Source: Bacteroidia bacterium (GTDB lineage Bacteria; Bacteroidota; Bacteroidia; NS11-12g; UBA955). From it: a stretch of 64,000 bases of DNA. Each line of letters starts with the position of its first letter. The stretch's first letter is position 1. A model generated the notes under the pieces. The model saw nothing but the letters and a program-made list of their open reading frames with translations. It had not been told where the DNA came from and did not search any database. The DNA lies in the NCBI GenBank assembly GCA_023653095.1, contig JAMNXP010000009.1, forward strand, positions 1 through 64,000. Direction: 5' to 3'. Shown in pieces: positions 1-13,005 of this stretch. The position numbers and the translations under genes are program-made.

Positions 1-210
1 AACCCCCAAAGACCAAAGACCAACCCCCAAAGACCAAAGACCAACCCCCAAAGACCAAAGACCATCTTCCAAAGACCAAAGACCAACCCCCAAAGACCAA
101 AGACCAACCCCCAAAGACCAAAGACCATCTTCCAAAGACCAAAGACCAACCCCCAAAGACCAAAGACCAACCCCCAAAGACCAAAGACCAAAGACCAATG
201 TCCAAAGACC
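1..210. repeat. 7/21-bp tandem repeat tract
   Basis: Nine tandem 21-bp units, each made of three heptamers (aaccccc or atcttcc, then aaagacc twice), followed by a degenerate tenth unit. Seven of the first nine units begin aaccccc and two (the fourth and seventh) begin atcttcc. The tract touches the left edge, so its full length is unknown. The frame used by the gene that follows is open across the whole tract but holds no start codon. There are no unique spacers, so this is not CRISPR. The heptamer TTTGGTC, its reverse complement, recurs near 28090. Confidence 0.95.
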
Positions 211-1060
211 TACAACAAAAATCTCTTATCCCTCAGCATCTGCAGGTTGTATTGTAAACGATGAATGGTGGATCATTGGCGATGACGCCCCAGAAATGCT
301 GGTTATTCATCCCAAGAGATCCGACAAAACCAAATTTGTACCGCTGCCGTTTTACGGGAAATTACACAAGGGTGAACTGCACGCACAACGACAAAAAAAG
401 AAAACCAAACACGACATTGAGGCAATAAGTTCTTACACTGACCCACAAGGAGGAATGCATGTTTTGGCTTTTGGATCAGGGTCTAAAAGTCCTCAAAGAG
501 ATAGCGGACTTTATTTCATGAATCAACAAATGCAATTGGTTGATTGGGGGCCTTTGTATGAACAACTCAGAAAGGCGTCTAAGATCAGCGAAGATGATTG
601 GAACATTGAAGGAGCTTGTCATGATGCGAATGGCAATCTGTATCTATTCAACAGAAAACCATCGGTTTTGATGGTAATTTCGGCGAAAGATTGGTTTAGA
701 TACTTAGAAATAAAAAGTGTCCCTGAAATTGAAAATATCCAGGTTAGAACTTTTGAGTTACCGGCGATTAAAGGTAAAAAATCGGGCTTTTCTGGTGCTG
801 ATTTTGATGCCACATACAAACGAATCATCTTCTGTTCATCGGTGGAGATTTCCGATGATTCCTACCGAGATGGCGAAATTCTGGGATCTTTTGTGGGCGT
901 AATCGAATGGCCGTCCCTCGAAAAAATAAAAATCACCCAAACAATTGATGGACTCAAACTGGAAAGTGTTGCGATAAATGCAAAAAATTCCAAAGAAATT
1001 TGGGGCCTAATAGACAACGATAAAGGTGGTTCGCAGTTGCTGACGTTAAAAATTGACTAA
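198..1060 (+). CDS. DUF6929-like protein, probable 1-nt frameshift near the start
   Basis: Soluble protein of unknown function. The intact downstream frame from ATG 296 gives 254 residues, but the same frame is clearly coding further upstream: from about 221 it reads ISYPSASAG..., then WWIIGDDAPEM, which matches my memory of the N-terminus of Bacteroidota DUF6929 proteins (beta-propeller-like). No start codon exists in that frame before the left edge. The only nearby ATG, at 198, is out of frame and stops at 257. Adding one A to the five-A run at 217-221 would join the two and give about 287 residues starting MSKDLQQK. I infer a one-base deletion, real or a sequencing error, in a gene whose start lies in the last heptamers of the repeat. 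The family name is from memory; no search was possible. Confidence 0.6.
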
Positions 1061-1065
1061 TTTTG
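1037..1065 (+). promoter_or_regulatory. Bacteroidota promoter for the SGNH hydrolase
   Basis: TTG at 1037-1039, 18-nt spacer, TAATTTTG at 1058-1065, matching the Bacteroidota -33/-7 consensus TTG/TAnnTTTG. It lies over the end of the preceding gene and argues that translation of the next gene starts at the ATG pair at 1074/1077, not at the TTG at 1053. Confidence 0.55.
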
Positions 1066-1073
1066 CCCTTAGA

Positions 1074-2108
1074 ATGATGAAGAAATTATTGGTTCTAGGA
1101 TTAATCATCAACGCCTGCACCTCTTTGCAAGCACAAAAAATTGAGAAGGTTTTATTTGTCGGAAACAGCTACACTGGTTTTCACAACCTCGCCAATTTGA
1201 CCCTCCAAGTGGCTAAAATACATGGCGACACCTTCGAAGCAACAGACCGGTCACCAGGTGGATTCACCTTCAAAAATCATACGCAAGCGCCTGATTTTTT
1301 CATGCAGCTGAGAGAAGGCAACTTTGATGCTGTTGTATTGCAAGAGCAAAGTCAATTACCCTCGTTCCCAATGAGTCAAGTGGAAACAGAGTGTTTTCCT
1401 TATGCAAAACAGATTTTAGACTCCATTAGAGCCATCAATCCGAAAACCAAAATTGCATTTTACATGACCTGGGGTCGACAAAACGGCGATGCCCAAAATT
1501 GTCCAAATTGGCCACCCGTTTGCACGTTTGGCGGTATGAATGGCCTTCTTAGAGAAAGATACATTTCAATGGCTCAACAAAATTCTTGCAGAGTTGCTCC
1601 CGTGGGAGTAGTGTGGAGAGATCTGAGAGATAGCACCAGCATTAATTTATACGAGCCAGACGGTAGTCATCCATCGCCTGAAGGATCATTAACTGCTGCG
1701 ATGGTAATTTATGCAACCCTGTTTGACAAGCAACTGAAAAATAACTTTTCATTGATGCCCTACAGCGCACAAACCATTGCGCAAATTGCGAATACGGCCA
1801 ATTTCATCACCCAAGACAGCGCCGCTTTATGGAATTACGAATACCAACTAAACATAGACCACATTAAACATACTTGGAAAAGCCAGGGTACTGCGCAAAA
1901 AATCACATCTATCCAAAATTTAGTGAATATTACCGCAAAACCCAATGAAATTTGGAGTATTTACACCGTGAATGGGGTGAAATTAAATGATAACATGATA
2001 GTTAATCGCGGAAACCATCTCGAAATCAATACGCAAAATTTGACGCCCAACTTATACTATTTAATTTCAAATCAAAATGGCATCAAACCCATTCTGTTCG
2101 AGAATTAA
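1074..2108 (+). CDS. Secreted SGNH-type hydrolase (DUF4886-like)
   Basis: Probably a periplasmic or secreted esterase/acetylhydrolase; the substrate cannot be told. The start MMKKLLVLGLIINAC... gives a signal peptide ending near LQAQ. The mature chain opens with KVLFVGNSYTG (block I, nucleophile Ser), followed by VVLQEQSQ and a C-terminal DGSHPSPEGS block carrying the Asp/His of the catalytic set. After about residue 290 a short beta-rich tail (WSIYTVNGVKL ... LTPNLYYLIS) resembles a degenerate T9SS sorting domain without the usual YPNP start. The upstream TTG at 1053 would put a hydrophilic stretch before the signal peptide and is rejected. The stop codon overlaps the convergent photolyase gene by 4 nt. 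Confident about the fold, not the substrate. Confidence 0.75.
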   Translation: MMKKLLVLGLIINACTSLQAQKIEKVLFVGNSYTGFHNLANLTLQVAKIHGDTFEATDRSPGGFTFKNHTQAPDFFMQLREGNFDAVVLQEQSQLPSFPMSQVETECFPYAKQILDSIRAINPKTKIAFYMTWGRQNGDAQNCPNWPPVCTFGGMNGLLRERYISMAQQNSCRVAPVGVVWRDLRDSTSINLYEPDGSHPSPEGSLTAAMVIYATLFDKQLKNNFSLMPYSAQTIAQIANTANFITQDSAALWNYEYQLNIDHIKHTWKSQGTAQKITSIQNLVNITAKPNEIWSIYTVNGVKLNDNMIVNRGNHLEINTQNLTPNLYYLISNQNGIKPILFEN

Positions 2109-3538
2109 GTGTGTATTTTCAAGATGCGCTGAGCCTCTAACCTAACCTCTTTATTGCCTTTCATTCCCCACAGTCGCTCGCGCGCTGCCTTGTGTGATGC
2201 TTTTAAATCGACAACGGGCTTAGGGTAATTTTCCGGAGGATGTTCCAATTTCCAAGGTTCAAAAATTTCAGGGGCATTCAATTCAGCCAATTCCGAAACC
2301 CACTTTTTGATGAATTTCCCTTCGGAATCGTGTTCTTCGGCTTGTTTTGTGGGATTATAAATTCTAATAGTATTGGTACCCGTAATTCCCGCCTGCATTT
2401 GAATTTGGGGAAAGTGTATGCCCGGTTCAAAGTCTAAGAATTGTTTGGATAAATGCGCTGCTGCTGCCTCCCAACTTTCGTTCAAATGATGAGTAATGAA
2501 ACTAACCAGCATGGCTCTCATTCTAAAATTCAAATACCCAGTGTAGTTTAAGGCTCTCATGCAAGCATCCACTAACGGAATACCCGTATTTCCTTCTCTC
2601 CATCGTTTGATATTTTCTTGATTTCCTTCATATTCAAGTGCTGAATACCCTCGGTTCACCGAAACAAATTCCATTTCACACTCACTTTCAAACTTTTGCA
2701 TGAAATGCTCTCTCCACCTCAATCGAGAGGCGAACTGGCTAAAGTTGCGCCTATTCTTGGCTTCTTTCGAGGCCCAATATTGCGCTTGATAAACTTGTCT
2801 TAGACTGATATTCCCCCAGGATAAATAGGGACTTATTCTTGAACAACCTGCTCTTGACTCTTCGGGCTTAGAAATGGAGCGAGCATAACTGTAAATTCTT
2901 TCATTTAAAAAACTATTTAGATATTTAAAAGCCAAAAGTGTACCCCCTTTTTGAGTGATTCCCTCAACCAAAGGCTTCTCTTTAATCTCATTTTCAATGG
3001 CCCAATCATTCCATTGGGCGTTCTCGAATCTATGTATTTTTTCTAAATCAGAATCGTGCTGTTGAGCTTCCATATAGGAATACCAATACTCGTTGAATCC
3101 CTTTCTGCTTTGCAATCCGCGCCTAATTCCCGAATACTTCATTTCTTTCCATGGGATGTTTTGAGCGTGAAACCACTCTTTCAATTGTCGATCACGTTTG
3201 TACGTAACTTCCAATCCTACTTCTTGAACACTGACTACTTCATAATTGCCTACTGCCTTTTTTAAAGCAGCAAACACATCTAGGGCCTCTGATTCCACTG
3301 CATATAAAACATGGTTCTTCAAGTATGCCATTCTTTTCATCTCTTCAATAGATTCCCATACAAATCTGTGGTGTCTCGCACTGTAATGTTCAGAATTGAA
3401 TACGGAAGGCTCAAAGATATACAACATGATTACGGGTCTACCCTGTGTGATGGCAAATTCAATCAATGGTTGATCAAACAACCTGAGATCTCTTTTAAAC
3501 CATAACACTATTGGGTGCCTAAATGTGGGGGTTTCCAT
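2105..3538 (-). CDS. Cryptochrome/photolyase family protein
   Basis: Flavoprotein of the DNA photolyase/cryptochrome superfamily; 477 residues is the usual length. The N-terminal alpha/beta antenna domain starts IVLWFKRDLRLFDQ. The C-terminal helical FAD domain contains SRISPYLSWGNISLRQV, GIPLVDACMRAL, GYLNFRMRAMLVSFI and FEPGIHFPQIQMQAG, all typical FAD/DNA-binding blocks. It would repair cyclobutane dimers with blue light or act as a photoreceptor; sequence alone does not decide. A 12-bp perfect palindrome lies 11 bp upstream of the start. Confidence 0.88.
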   Translation of the reverse strand: METPTFRHPIVLWFKRDLRLFDQPLIEFAITQGRPVIMLYIFEPSVFNSEHYSARHHRFVWESIEEMKRMAYLKNHVLYAVESEALDVFAALKKAVGNYEVVSVQEVGLEVTYKRDRQLKEWFHAQNIPWKEMKYSGIRRGLQSRKGFNEYWYSYMEAQQHDSDLEKIHRFENAQWNDWAIENEIKEKPLVEGITQKGGTLLAFKYLNSFLNERIYSYARSISKPEESRAGCSRISPYLSWGNISLRQVYQAQYWASKEAKNRRNFSQFASRLRWREHFMQKFESECEMEFVSVNRGYSALEYEGNQENIKRWREGNTGIPLVDACMRALNYTGYLNFRMRAMLVSFITHHLNESWEAAAAHLSKQFLDFEPGIHFPQIQMQAGITGTNTIRIYNPTKQAEEHDSEGKFIKKWVSELAELNAPEIFEPWKLEHPPENYPKPVVDLKASHKAARERLWGMKGNKEVRLEAQRILKIHT

Positions 3539-3548
3539 CAGACAATGT

Positions 3549-3560
3549 TAACAATTGTTA
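3549..3560. promoter_or_regulatory. 12-bp palindrome upstream of photolyase
   Basis: The perfect inverted repeat TAACAATTGTTA starts 11 nt upstream of the photolyase start codon, in the divergent gap before the beta-helix gene. A related TATTGTTAA half appears about 30 bp further on. It could be an operator for a light-response regulator, but no regulator is encoded nearby, so the role is a guess. Confidence 0.25.
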
Positions 3561-3635
3561 TAGCTATTTGGATTTTATGTTATCTATTGTTAAAAGTTCA
3601 ACAAAAAAAACAACTGAACTTTGTAGCGAGAAATT

Positions 3636-8142
<4,507 letters not shown>

Positions 8143-8190
8143 AATCTAAATAATTTTGTGGATGCACCACATCCAACTGGGTATCTGGAT

Positions 8191-8228
8191 AGGCCTTCTG
8201 CCATTGAGCAGGAGGCCTTACTTTTTTC
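8191..8228 (+). terminator. Rho-independent terminator
   Basis: 11-bp stem (8191-8201 with 8208-8218, one G-U pair), 6-nt loop, then a T-rich run at 8221-8227. Ends icd, or a small RNA started at the TAATTTTG just upstream. Confidence 0.8.
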
Positions 8229-8382
8229 AAGGGACTACATTTCCAACCTCAAATATGCGTTTTCAATACAAATTCCGACAATATATATTCGCTAATTATA
8301 TCATTTCCGACAATTTCATGAAATAAAATCCTGTTAATTGAGAATTCAGAGATAAAAGATTGATATCAATCCGCAGGACCGA

Positions 8383-8410
8383 GGCTGTCGACTGACCGCA
8401 GACGACTCAA
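8383..8410 (+). repeat. Short degenerate heptamer run
   Basis: Four consecutive 7-nt units (ggctgtc, gactgac, cgcagac, gactcaa), the same family as the larger tract at 9249-9375. Confidence 0.5.
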
Positions 8411-8498
8411 AGTCATTTTAAGGATTTACCTTAAATTTATATTTATGATTACGGAGTAGTCGTTATTTTTCAGAAAGGAATCACAATAGTTTCGATAC

Positions 8499-9242
8499 AT
8501 GAAAAAATCAATACTATTTGTGAGTTCATTTTTGCTACTTTCATTCGCAAAAACTCAAATCACCTTACATCCAACCATCGGAGGTAATCTTCACGGAATT
8601 GCAACTTATAAACCTGAAGGTTATTCGAGGTTTGATGATTATGATAAGGAATATTTTGAATCAGAAAAAGTTGCCTATAAAAAACAAAAAGGCGGATTTC
8701 AAATCGGCATATCAGCTGATATTCCGTTATCTGATAGATTTTCATTTGAACCTGGACTTAGATTTATAAAAAAAGGGTTTCTCTATGATGACAATTATTC
8801 TGATGGCGATTATTCATATCAAGAGCAAATAAGGCTCAATATTCGCTATCTCGAACTACCTCTGATGGTTAATTTCAACACAGAACTTAGCAGTGGTATA
8901 TTGACCTTCACGTTTGGCCCGAGCATCGGTATTCAAATGGGAGGTAAATTAAAATACCATTACGAAGAAACAGATCCATTTTCGGGAACATACAAGGAAA
9001 CCGAAACCATAAAGAATGGAACAGGAGACGAAGCGACCCAAGATTCATACAATTATATTTTTAAATCTGAAGATTATCTCCAACCCCAAGAAATTGGATT
9101 GTACACCGGTGTAAGATACGAAATAAATAACTTGACATTCGGATTCACCTACGGTCAAGGACTTTCACAACTTATAACTGATATTGAAAATCAAAAATCA
9201 AAAGTTCTCATGTTGAATATTGGATATAAAATTGAATTGTAA
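8499..9242 (+). CDS. Outer-membrane beta-barrel (porin-family) protein
   Basis: 247 residues with signal peptide MKKSILFVSSFLLLSFAKTQ. The mature part alternates hydrophobic and polar residues in strands (GGFQIGISADIPLSDRFSFEPGLRFIKKGF, LELPLMVNF, LTFTFGPSIGIQMGGKL, IGLYTGVRYEINNLTFGFTYGQGL), typical of the small PorT/OmpW-like barrels of Bacteroidota, and ends in the barrel signature VLMLNIGYKIEL. An 8-strand barrel is likely; function unknown. Heptamer repeats lie on both sides. Confidence 0.75.
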   Translation: MKKSILFVSSFLLLSFAKTQITLHPTIGGNLHGIATYKPEGYSRFDDYDKEYFESEKVAYKKQKGGFQIGISADIPLSDRFSFEPGLRFIKKGFLYDDNYSDGDYSYQEQIRLNIRYLELPLMVNFNTELSSGILTFTFGPSIGIQMGGKLKYHYEETDPFSGTYKETETIKNGTGDEATQDSYNYIFKSEDYLQPQEIGLYTGVRYEINNLTFGFTYGQGLSQLITDIENQKSKVLMLNIGYKIEL

Positions 9243-9248
9243 ATTAGC

Positions 9249-9375
9249 TAACGGCTGTCAGCTGACGGCTGTCGGTGTCGGCTGTCCGCTGACGGCTGTC
9301 GGCTGTCGGTGTCGGCTGTCCGCTGACGACTGACCGCTGATCACCGATCACCGATCACCGATCACCGAAAACTGA
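9249..9375 (+). repeat. Heptanucleotide repeat tract in the GH20 leader
   Basis: About 17 units of 7 nt (ggctgtc, ggctgac, cgctgac, then caccgat four times), with a longer inner block (ggctgtc-ggtgtc-ggctgtc-cgctgac) occurring twice. It fills the gap between the barrel gene and the hexosaminidase and ends about 23 nt before the GTG start. Confidence 0.9.
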
Positions 9376-9397
9376 AATCCATTCCCTAAATTGCGGC

Positions 9398-10972
9398 GTG
9401 CAGTCATATTTAAAATCCCTAGCCCTACTTACGGCTTGGTCAATCACATTAATAGCAAAAGGCCAGATCATTCCCCAACCCCAATCCATTGAGATACTCG
9501 AAGGGAAAAATGTAAGTTTCAATAACTTTAAGTTGAACGACAAATCAGTAGCTGAACATCCGTGGCTGGGTAGAGATCCCTTTTTCTTAATTCATGAGAC
9601 CTGTGAAAAGGTTCGAAATGTGGAAGTAGTGCTGATTATAAGTCCCCCGAAAGAAAAAAATGCAAAAGGAACAGATGAATATTCGTTGGTGATTGACAAA
9701 AAAATCACCATCAGTGCAACTACAGAAAATGGACTTAAATTGGGCGTAGCCAGCCTAAAGCAATGGTTCTACTTACATTACAATTATGAAGGTAGCCTTC
9801 CGAAAGTGAAAATTATTGATGCACCAAAGTTTAACTATAGAGGCGTTCATCTGGATGTGAGTCGGCATTTTTTTCCGGTGCAATTCATCAAAACTTACTT
9901 AGATATTTTGGCTTTGTACAAAATCAATCAGTTTCACTGGCACTTGACCGACGACCAAGGTTGGCGCATTCAAATCAAGAAATATCCCAAGCTTCATGCC
10001 GTTGGCTCTTGGAGAAATGAAACCATGGTGGCGAAGAATTTTCAGCCCTATGTGGGCGACAGTACACCACATGCTGGATATTACGGCCAAGATGAAATCA
10101 AAGAAATTGTTCAATATGCCGCTGATCGAGGCATCAATGTGATTCCCGAAATCGAAATGCCAGGACATGCGAGAGCCGCTTTGGCCGCTTATCCGCAGTA
10201 TTCTTGTAGACAGGTCCAGCAAAATGTTCCAGGCGTTTGGGGAGTTTTTGAGGACGTTTATTGCGTAAATGATAGTACGTTTAACTTTCTATTTGATGTA
10301 CTGGATGAAGTAATAGCTCTATTCCCATCCAAAATGATTCACATTGGAGGAGATGAGGTGCCTAAGTCTCGTTGGAAGGAATGCCCCAAATGTCAGCATG
10401 CAAAAACATCCCATAATCTGAAAGACGAACACGAACTTCAAAGCTATTTTGTGGGGAAAATCGACTCGTTTCTTACCTCTAGAGGAAGAACTTTGGTGGG
10501 CTGGGATGAAATTTTAGAAGGCGGACTATCACCCAACGCGGTGGTCATGAGTTGGAGAGGAACCGAAGGTGGAATTGCGGCTGCCAAACAAAAGCATCAA
10601 GCCATCATGACTCCCGGAAGCCATTGCTATTTTGATCATTATCAAGACACTTCCAAGACAGAACCCTTGGCTATTGGTGGATTTACATCGTTGGAAAAGG
10701 TGTATAATTATCAACCCATTCCGTCAACTTTAGACAGCGCAGAGCAAACATATATCTTGGGCGCTCAGGCCAATCTTTGGACCGAATACATGCCCACTGA
10801 AAAACAAGTCCTTTACATGCTCCTACCCCGTTTGTGCGCTCTTTCTGAAGTACTTTGGACAGACTATAAGGATTTTATCTCTTTTGAAAACAGAATAGAT
10901 CAACACGAGTATTTTATCTTCGAACGAAATTTCTGGAATTACAAAAAGTATGAACCGAAGAACGCTCATTAA
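9398..10972 (+). CDS. GH20 beta-N-acetylhexosaminidase
   Basis: Removes terminal N-acetylglucosamine/galactosamine from glycans or chitin oligomers, probably in the periplasm (signal peptide MQSYLKSLALLTAWSITLIAKGQ). A GH20b-like N-domain covers about residues 25-140. The catalytic barrel starts FNYRGVHLDVSRHFFPV and carries HWHLTDDQGWRIQIKKYP and HIGGDEVPKSRW, whose Asp-Glu pair is the catalytic pair. Later come GWDEILEGG and ANLWTEYMPT. The start is GTG at 9398, because no ATG precedes the signal peptide. The last 23 nt overlap the glycosylasparaginase gene. First gene of a three-gene operon; a heptamer tract sits directly upstream. Confidence 0.93.
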   Translation: MQSYLKSLALLTAWSITLIAKGQIIPQPQSIEILEGKNVSFNNFKLNDKSVAEHPWLGRDPFFLIHETCEKVRNVEVVLIISPPKEKNAKGTDEYSLVIDKKITISATTENGLKLGVASLKQWFYLHYNYEGSLPKVKIIDAPKFNYRGVHLDVSRHFFPVQFIKTYLDILALYKINQFHWHLTDDQGWRIQIKKYPKLHAVGSWRNETMVAKNFQPYVGDSTPHAGYYGQDEIKEIVQYAADRGINVIPEIEMPGHARAALAAYPQYSCRQVQQNVPGVWGVFEDVYCVNDSTFNFLFDVLDEVIALFPSKMIHIGGDEVPKSRWKECPKCQHAKTSHNLKDEHELQSYFVGKIDSFLTSRGRTLVGWDEILEGGLSPNAVVMSWRGTEGGIAAAKQKHQAIMTPGSHCYFDHYQDTSKTEPLAIGGFTSLEKVYNYQPIPSTLDSAEQTYILGAQANLWTEYMPTEKQVLYMLLPRLCALSEVLWTDYKDFISFENRIDQHEYFIFERNFWNYKKYEPKNAH

Positions 10973-11975
10973 AACGCTTGGCCTCGGAAGTTTGGGTGCA
11001 TTGATCTCAAAATCAAGAGGAGCAATTATTGAAAAAAATATTCGGCCGCTGGTCATCAGTACTTGGCACAACCAAGGTGTTGCCGCCAATACTGCGGCTT
11101 GGAGCATTTTAAGTACCGGTGGTTCATCTTTAGATGCAGTAGAACTGGGTGTTCAGCAAAGCGAAAACGACATATACAATTGTTGCGTGGGACTGGGTGC
11201 CAATCCAGACCGAGAAGGCATAGTCACCTTAGATGCCAGCATCATGGATCACAAAGGTCGTTGCGGTGCCGTTGCCTTTGTGGAAGGAGTCAAAAGTCCC
11301 ATTGCATTGGCTAGAAGGGTGATGGAAAAGACTCCACACGTGATGTTGGCGGGTTCAGGTGCCCAACAATTTGCCAAAGAACAAGGATTCGAAATATTAC
11401 CGAACAAACTCAGCGATCACGCACAAAAAACCTATAATAATTGGTTAATCAAAAGCGAATATAAACCCGTCATCAACATTGAGCAGTCTAACAAACCCAT
11501 TGCAGCGCCTCCTGTTAAGTTGGATAACGGTGAATTCAACCACGACACCATTGGCATGGTTGCTATTGACGCTGAAGGAAATCTGAGTGGAGCATGCACC
11601 ACCAGCGGGATGGCTTTCAAAATGAGAGGCCGCATTGGAGATTCGCCCATCATTGGCGCGGGACTTTACGTTGACAATAAGGTGGGCGCAGCAACGTCCT
11701 CCGGAAACGGGGAAGAAGTCATCAGAACATGCGGAAGCTTTTTGGTGGTAGAATTCATGAGACAAGGATTTTCACCCAATGAAGCCTGCAAAAAAGCCGT
11801 TCAACGACTTCTGGAAATCACTCCTACTGACCCCAAAACGGTTCAAATTGGGTTCATTGCCATCAACAAAGCCGGCGAGCACGGTGGATTTAGTTTGAAT
11901 CCGGGATTTGACTACACGGCGACTTCGAACGAAGAAAACCACCAAAAGCACGTATTAAATTCTCTTTTGAAGTGA
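10950..11975 (+). CDS. N4-(beta-N-acetylglucosaminyl)-L-asparaginase (glycosylasparaginase)
   Basis: Ntn-hydrolase that cuts the GlcNAc-Asn bond of N-glycopeptides. The N-terminus MNRRTLIKTLGLGSLGALISKSRG looks like a Tat-type leader (RR then a weakly hydrophobic stretch). WHNQG, GGSSLDAVE and CVGLGANPDREG are family blocks. The autocatalytic cleavage site is the Thr in NHDTIGMVAID, which becomes the nucleophile. TSGMAFKMRGRIGDSPIIGAGLYV shapes the substrate pocket. 341 residues is normal. Overlaps the GH20 gene by 23 nt and cutC by 4 nt, so translation is likely coupled. Confidence 0.92.
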   Translation: MNRRTLIKTLGLGSLGALISKSRGAIIEKNIRPLVISTWHNQGVAANTAAWSILSTGGSSLDAVELGVQQSENDIYNCCVGLGANPDREGIVTLDASIMDHKGRCGAVAFVEGVKSPIALARRVMEKTPHVMLAGSGAQQFAKEQGFEILPNKLSDHAQKTYNNWLIKSEYKPVINIEQSNKPIAAPPVKLDNGEFNHDTIGMVAIDAEGNLSGACTTSGMAFKMRGRIGDSPIIGAGLYVDNKVGAATSSGNGEEVIRTCGSFLVVEFMRQGFSPNEACKKAVQRLLEITPTDPKTVQIGFIAINKAGEHGGFSLNPGFDYTATSNEENHQKHVLNSLLK

Positions 11976-12700
11976 TCAAATTAGAGGTAGCTTGCAATCA
12001 CATTCAATCGGTTGAAACTGCAATAAATGCGGGCGCCGACAGAATTGAGCTCTTCGAAAACCTCGCTGATGGCGGTTGTACGCCCTCTTATGGAACCATT
12101 AAAATCAGTCTAGAAATCTGCAGGTCTGCGAACGTTCCTTTGTTTGTTTTGGTTAGGCCGCGTAGCGGATGTTTTTACTATACAGAAGCAGAATGGCAAG
12201 TCATTCAAACCGATTTGCAAATTCTAGAAGAATTGGGTGTAGATGGTGTTGTATGCGGATTTCTCACAGCAGATAATCAAATCGATTTTAACCGATTGGA
12301 ATGGTTAAAAAATCATTGGAGCGGTCGTGTGACTTTTCACAGAGCTTTCGACGTTTTTATACAACACCAACCTGAAATTGAATGGAAAAACGCCATAAAA
12401 AAAATTACTCGCTTTGGAGTTGAACGCATTCTCACCAGCGGAGGAAAACCAACCGCGTTTGAAGGGGTGAACACCCTAAAAAAGTTAGTTCAAATAAGCG
12501 AAAATACCCTTTCTATTCAACCTGGATCGGGCGTAAACAGTGAAAATGCGGGGTACATCATAAAAAACACAGGAGCCACTGAAATCCACGCTACAGCTAA
12601 GAAAATTACCACCTACCAACCGGTCGGTTCTTCGTCGTATTTCGAGGCTGATGCTTTTGAAATAGAGAGAATTCGAGAAAGCATTGATTTGATTCGATAA
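11972..12700 (+). CDS. cutC: CutC family protein
   Basis: TIM-barrel protein called copper homeostasis protein CutC; the copper role rests on E. coli work that has been questioned, and the enzyme activity is unknown. Typical blocks: LEVACNHIQSVETAINAGADRIELFENLADGG, PLFVLVRPRSGCFYY, DGVVCGFL, VTFHRAFDV and RILTSGG. The start GTGA overlaps the stop of the preceding gene (GTG start, TGA stop). Its place behind a hexosaminidase and a glycosylasparaginase suggests a part in glycan or amino-sugar metabolism in this organism (inference). Confidence 0.9.
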   Translation: MIKLEVACNHIQSVETAINAGADRIELFENLADGGCTPSYGTIKISLEICRSANVPLFVLVRPRSGCFYYTEAEWQVIQTDLQILEELGVDGVVCGFLTADNQIDFNRLEWLKNHWSGRVTFHRAFDVFIQHQPEIEWKNAIKKITRFGVERILTSGGKPTAFEGVNTLKKLVQISENTLSIQPGSGVNSENAGYIIKNTGATEIHATAKKITTYQPVGSSSYFEADAFEIERIRESIDLIR

Positions 12701-12728
12701 TAATGCAGACAAATTCGGGCAATTGTAA

Positions 12729-12743
12729 TAACTTTGTAATTAC
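12729..12743 (+). promoter_or_regulatory. mazEF promoter and possible operator
   Basis: -7 element TAACTTTG (12729-12736) followed by the palindrome GTAATTAC (12736-12743), 16 nt before the mazE ATG. MazE/MazEF complexes usually repress their own promoter, so the palindrome is a natural operator candidate. Confidence 0.4.
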
Positions 12744-12759
12744 GAAAAATTAGAAGACC

Positions 12760-13005
12760 ATGGAAGTTCAAGTCATTAAAATAGGCAATTCTAAAGGATT
12801 TAGAATCAATAAAGCTATACTTGAGAGATACAACATCACCGATAAGATGGAATTGATTCTTGAAAAGAACCAAATGATATTGCGTCCTATTTCTGAACCT
12901 CGCAAAGGATGGGACATCGCATTTCAAGAAATGCACAAAAACGGTGACGACCAACTGATGATTGATGATGTATTTGAGGATGATCAATTCGAAGAATGGA
13001 AATAA
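12760..13005 (+). CDS. mazE: MazE-type antitoxin (AbrB/SpoVT fold)
   Basis: 81-residue antitoxin with an N-terminal swapped-hairpin DNA-binding domain (VQVIKIGNSKGFRINKAILERYNI...MELILEKNQMILRPI) and an acidic C-terminal tail (DDVFEDDQFEEW) suited to block the basic toxin face. Overlaps mazF by 10 nt, as usual for these modules. Confidence 0.88.
   Translation: MEVQVIKIGNSKGFRINKAILERYNITDKMELILEKNQMILRPISEPRKGWDIAFQEMHKNGDDQLMIDDVFEDDQFEEWK

Larger units (their letters stand above)
8143..8498. other. 356-bp gap: terminator, possible small RNA, short heptamer run
   Basis: No protein gene seen. The gap holds TAATTTTG (8151-8158), a small hairpin GGATG/CATCC, a strong terminator hairpin (8191-8228), and four degenerate heptamers at 8383-8410. 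The rest is AT-rich leader of the next gene. Confidence 0.6.

Noticed and set aside
1-210. CRISPR array
   Set aside because: The repeats are directly adjacent with no unique spacers, and no cas genes are present.
198-257. 19-residue ORF MSKDLQQK... as a leader peptide
   Set aside because: More likely the true N-terminus of the gene at 296-1060 separated by one missing base; no leader features.
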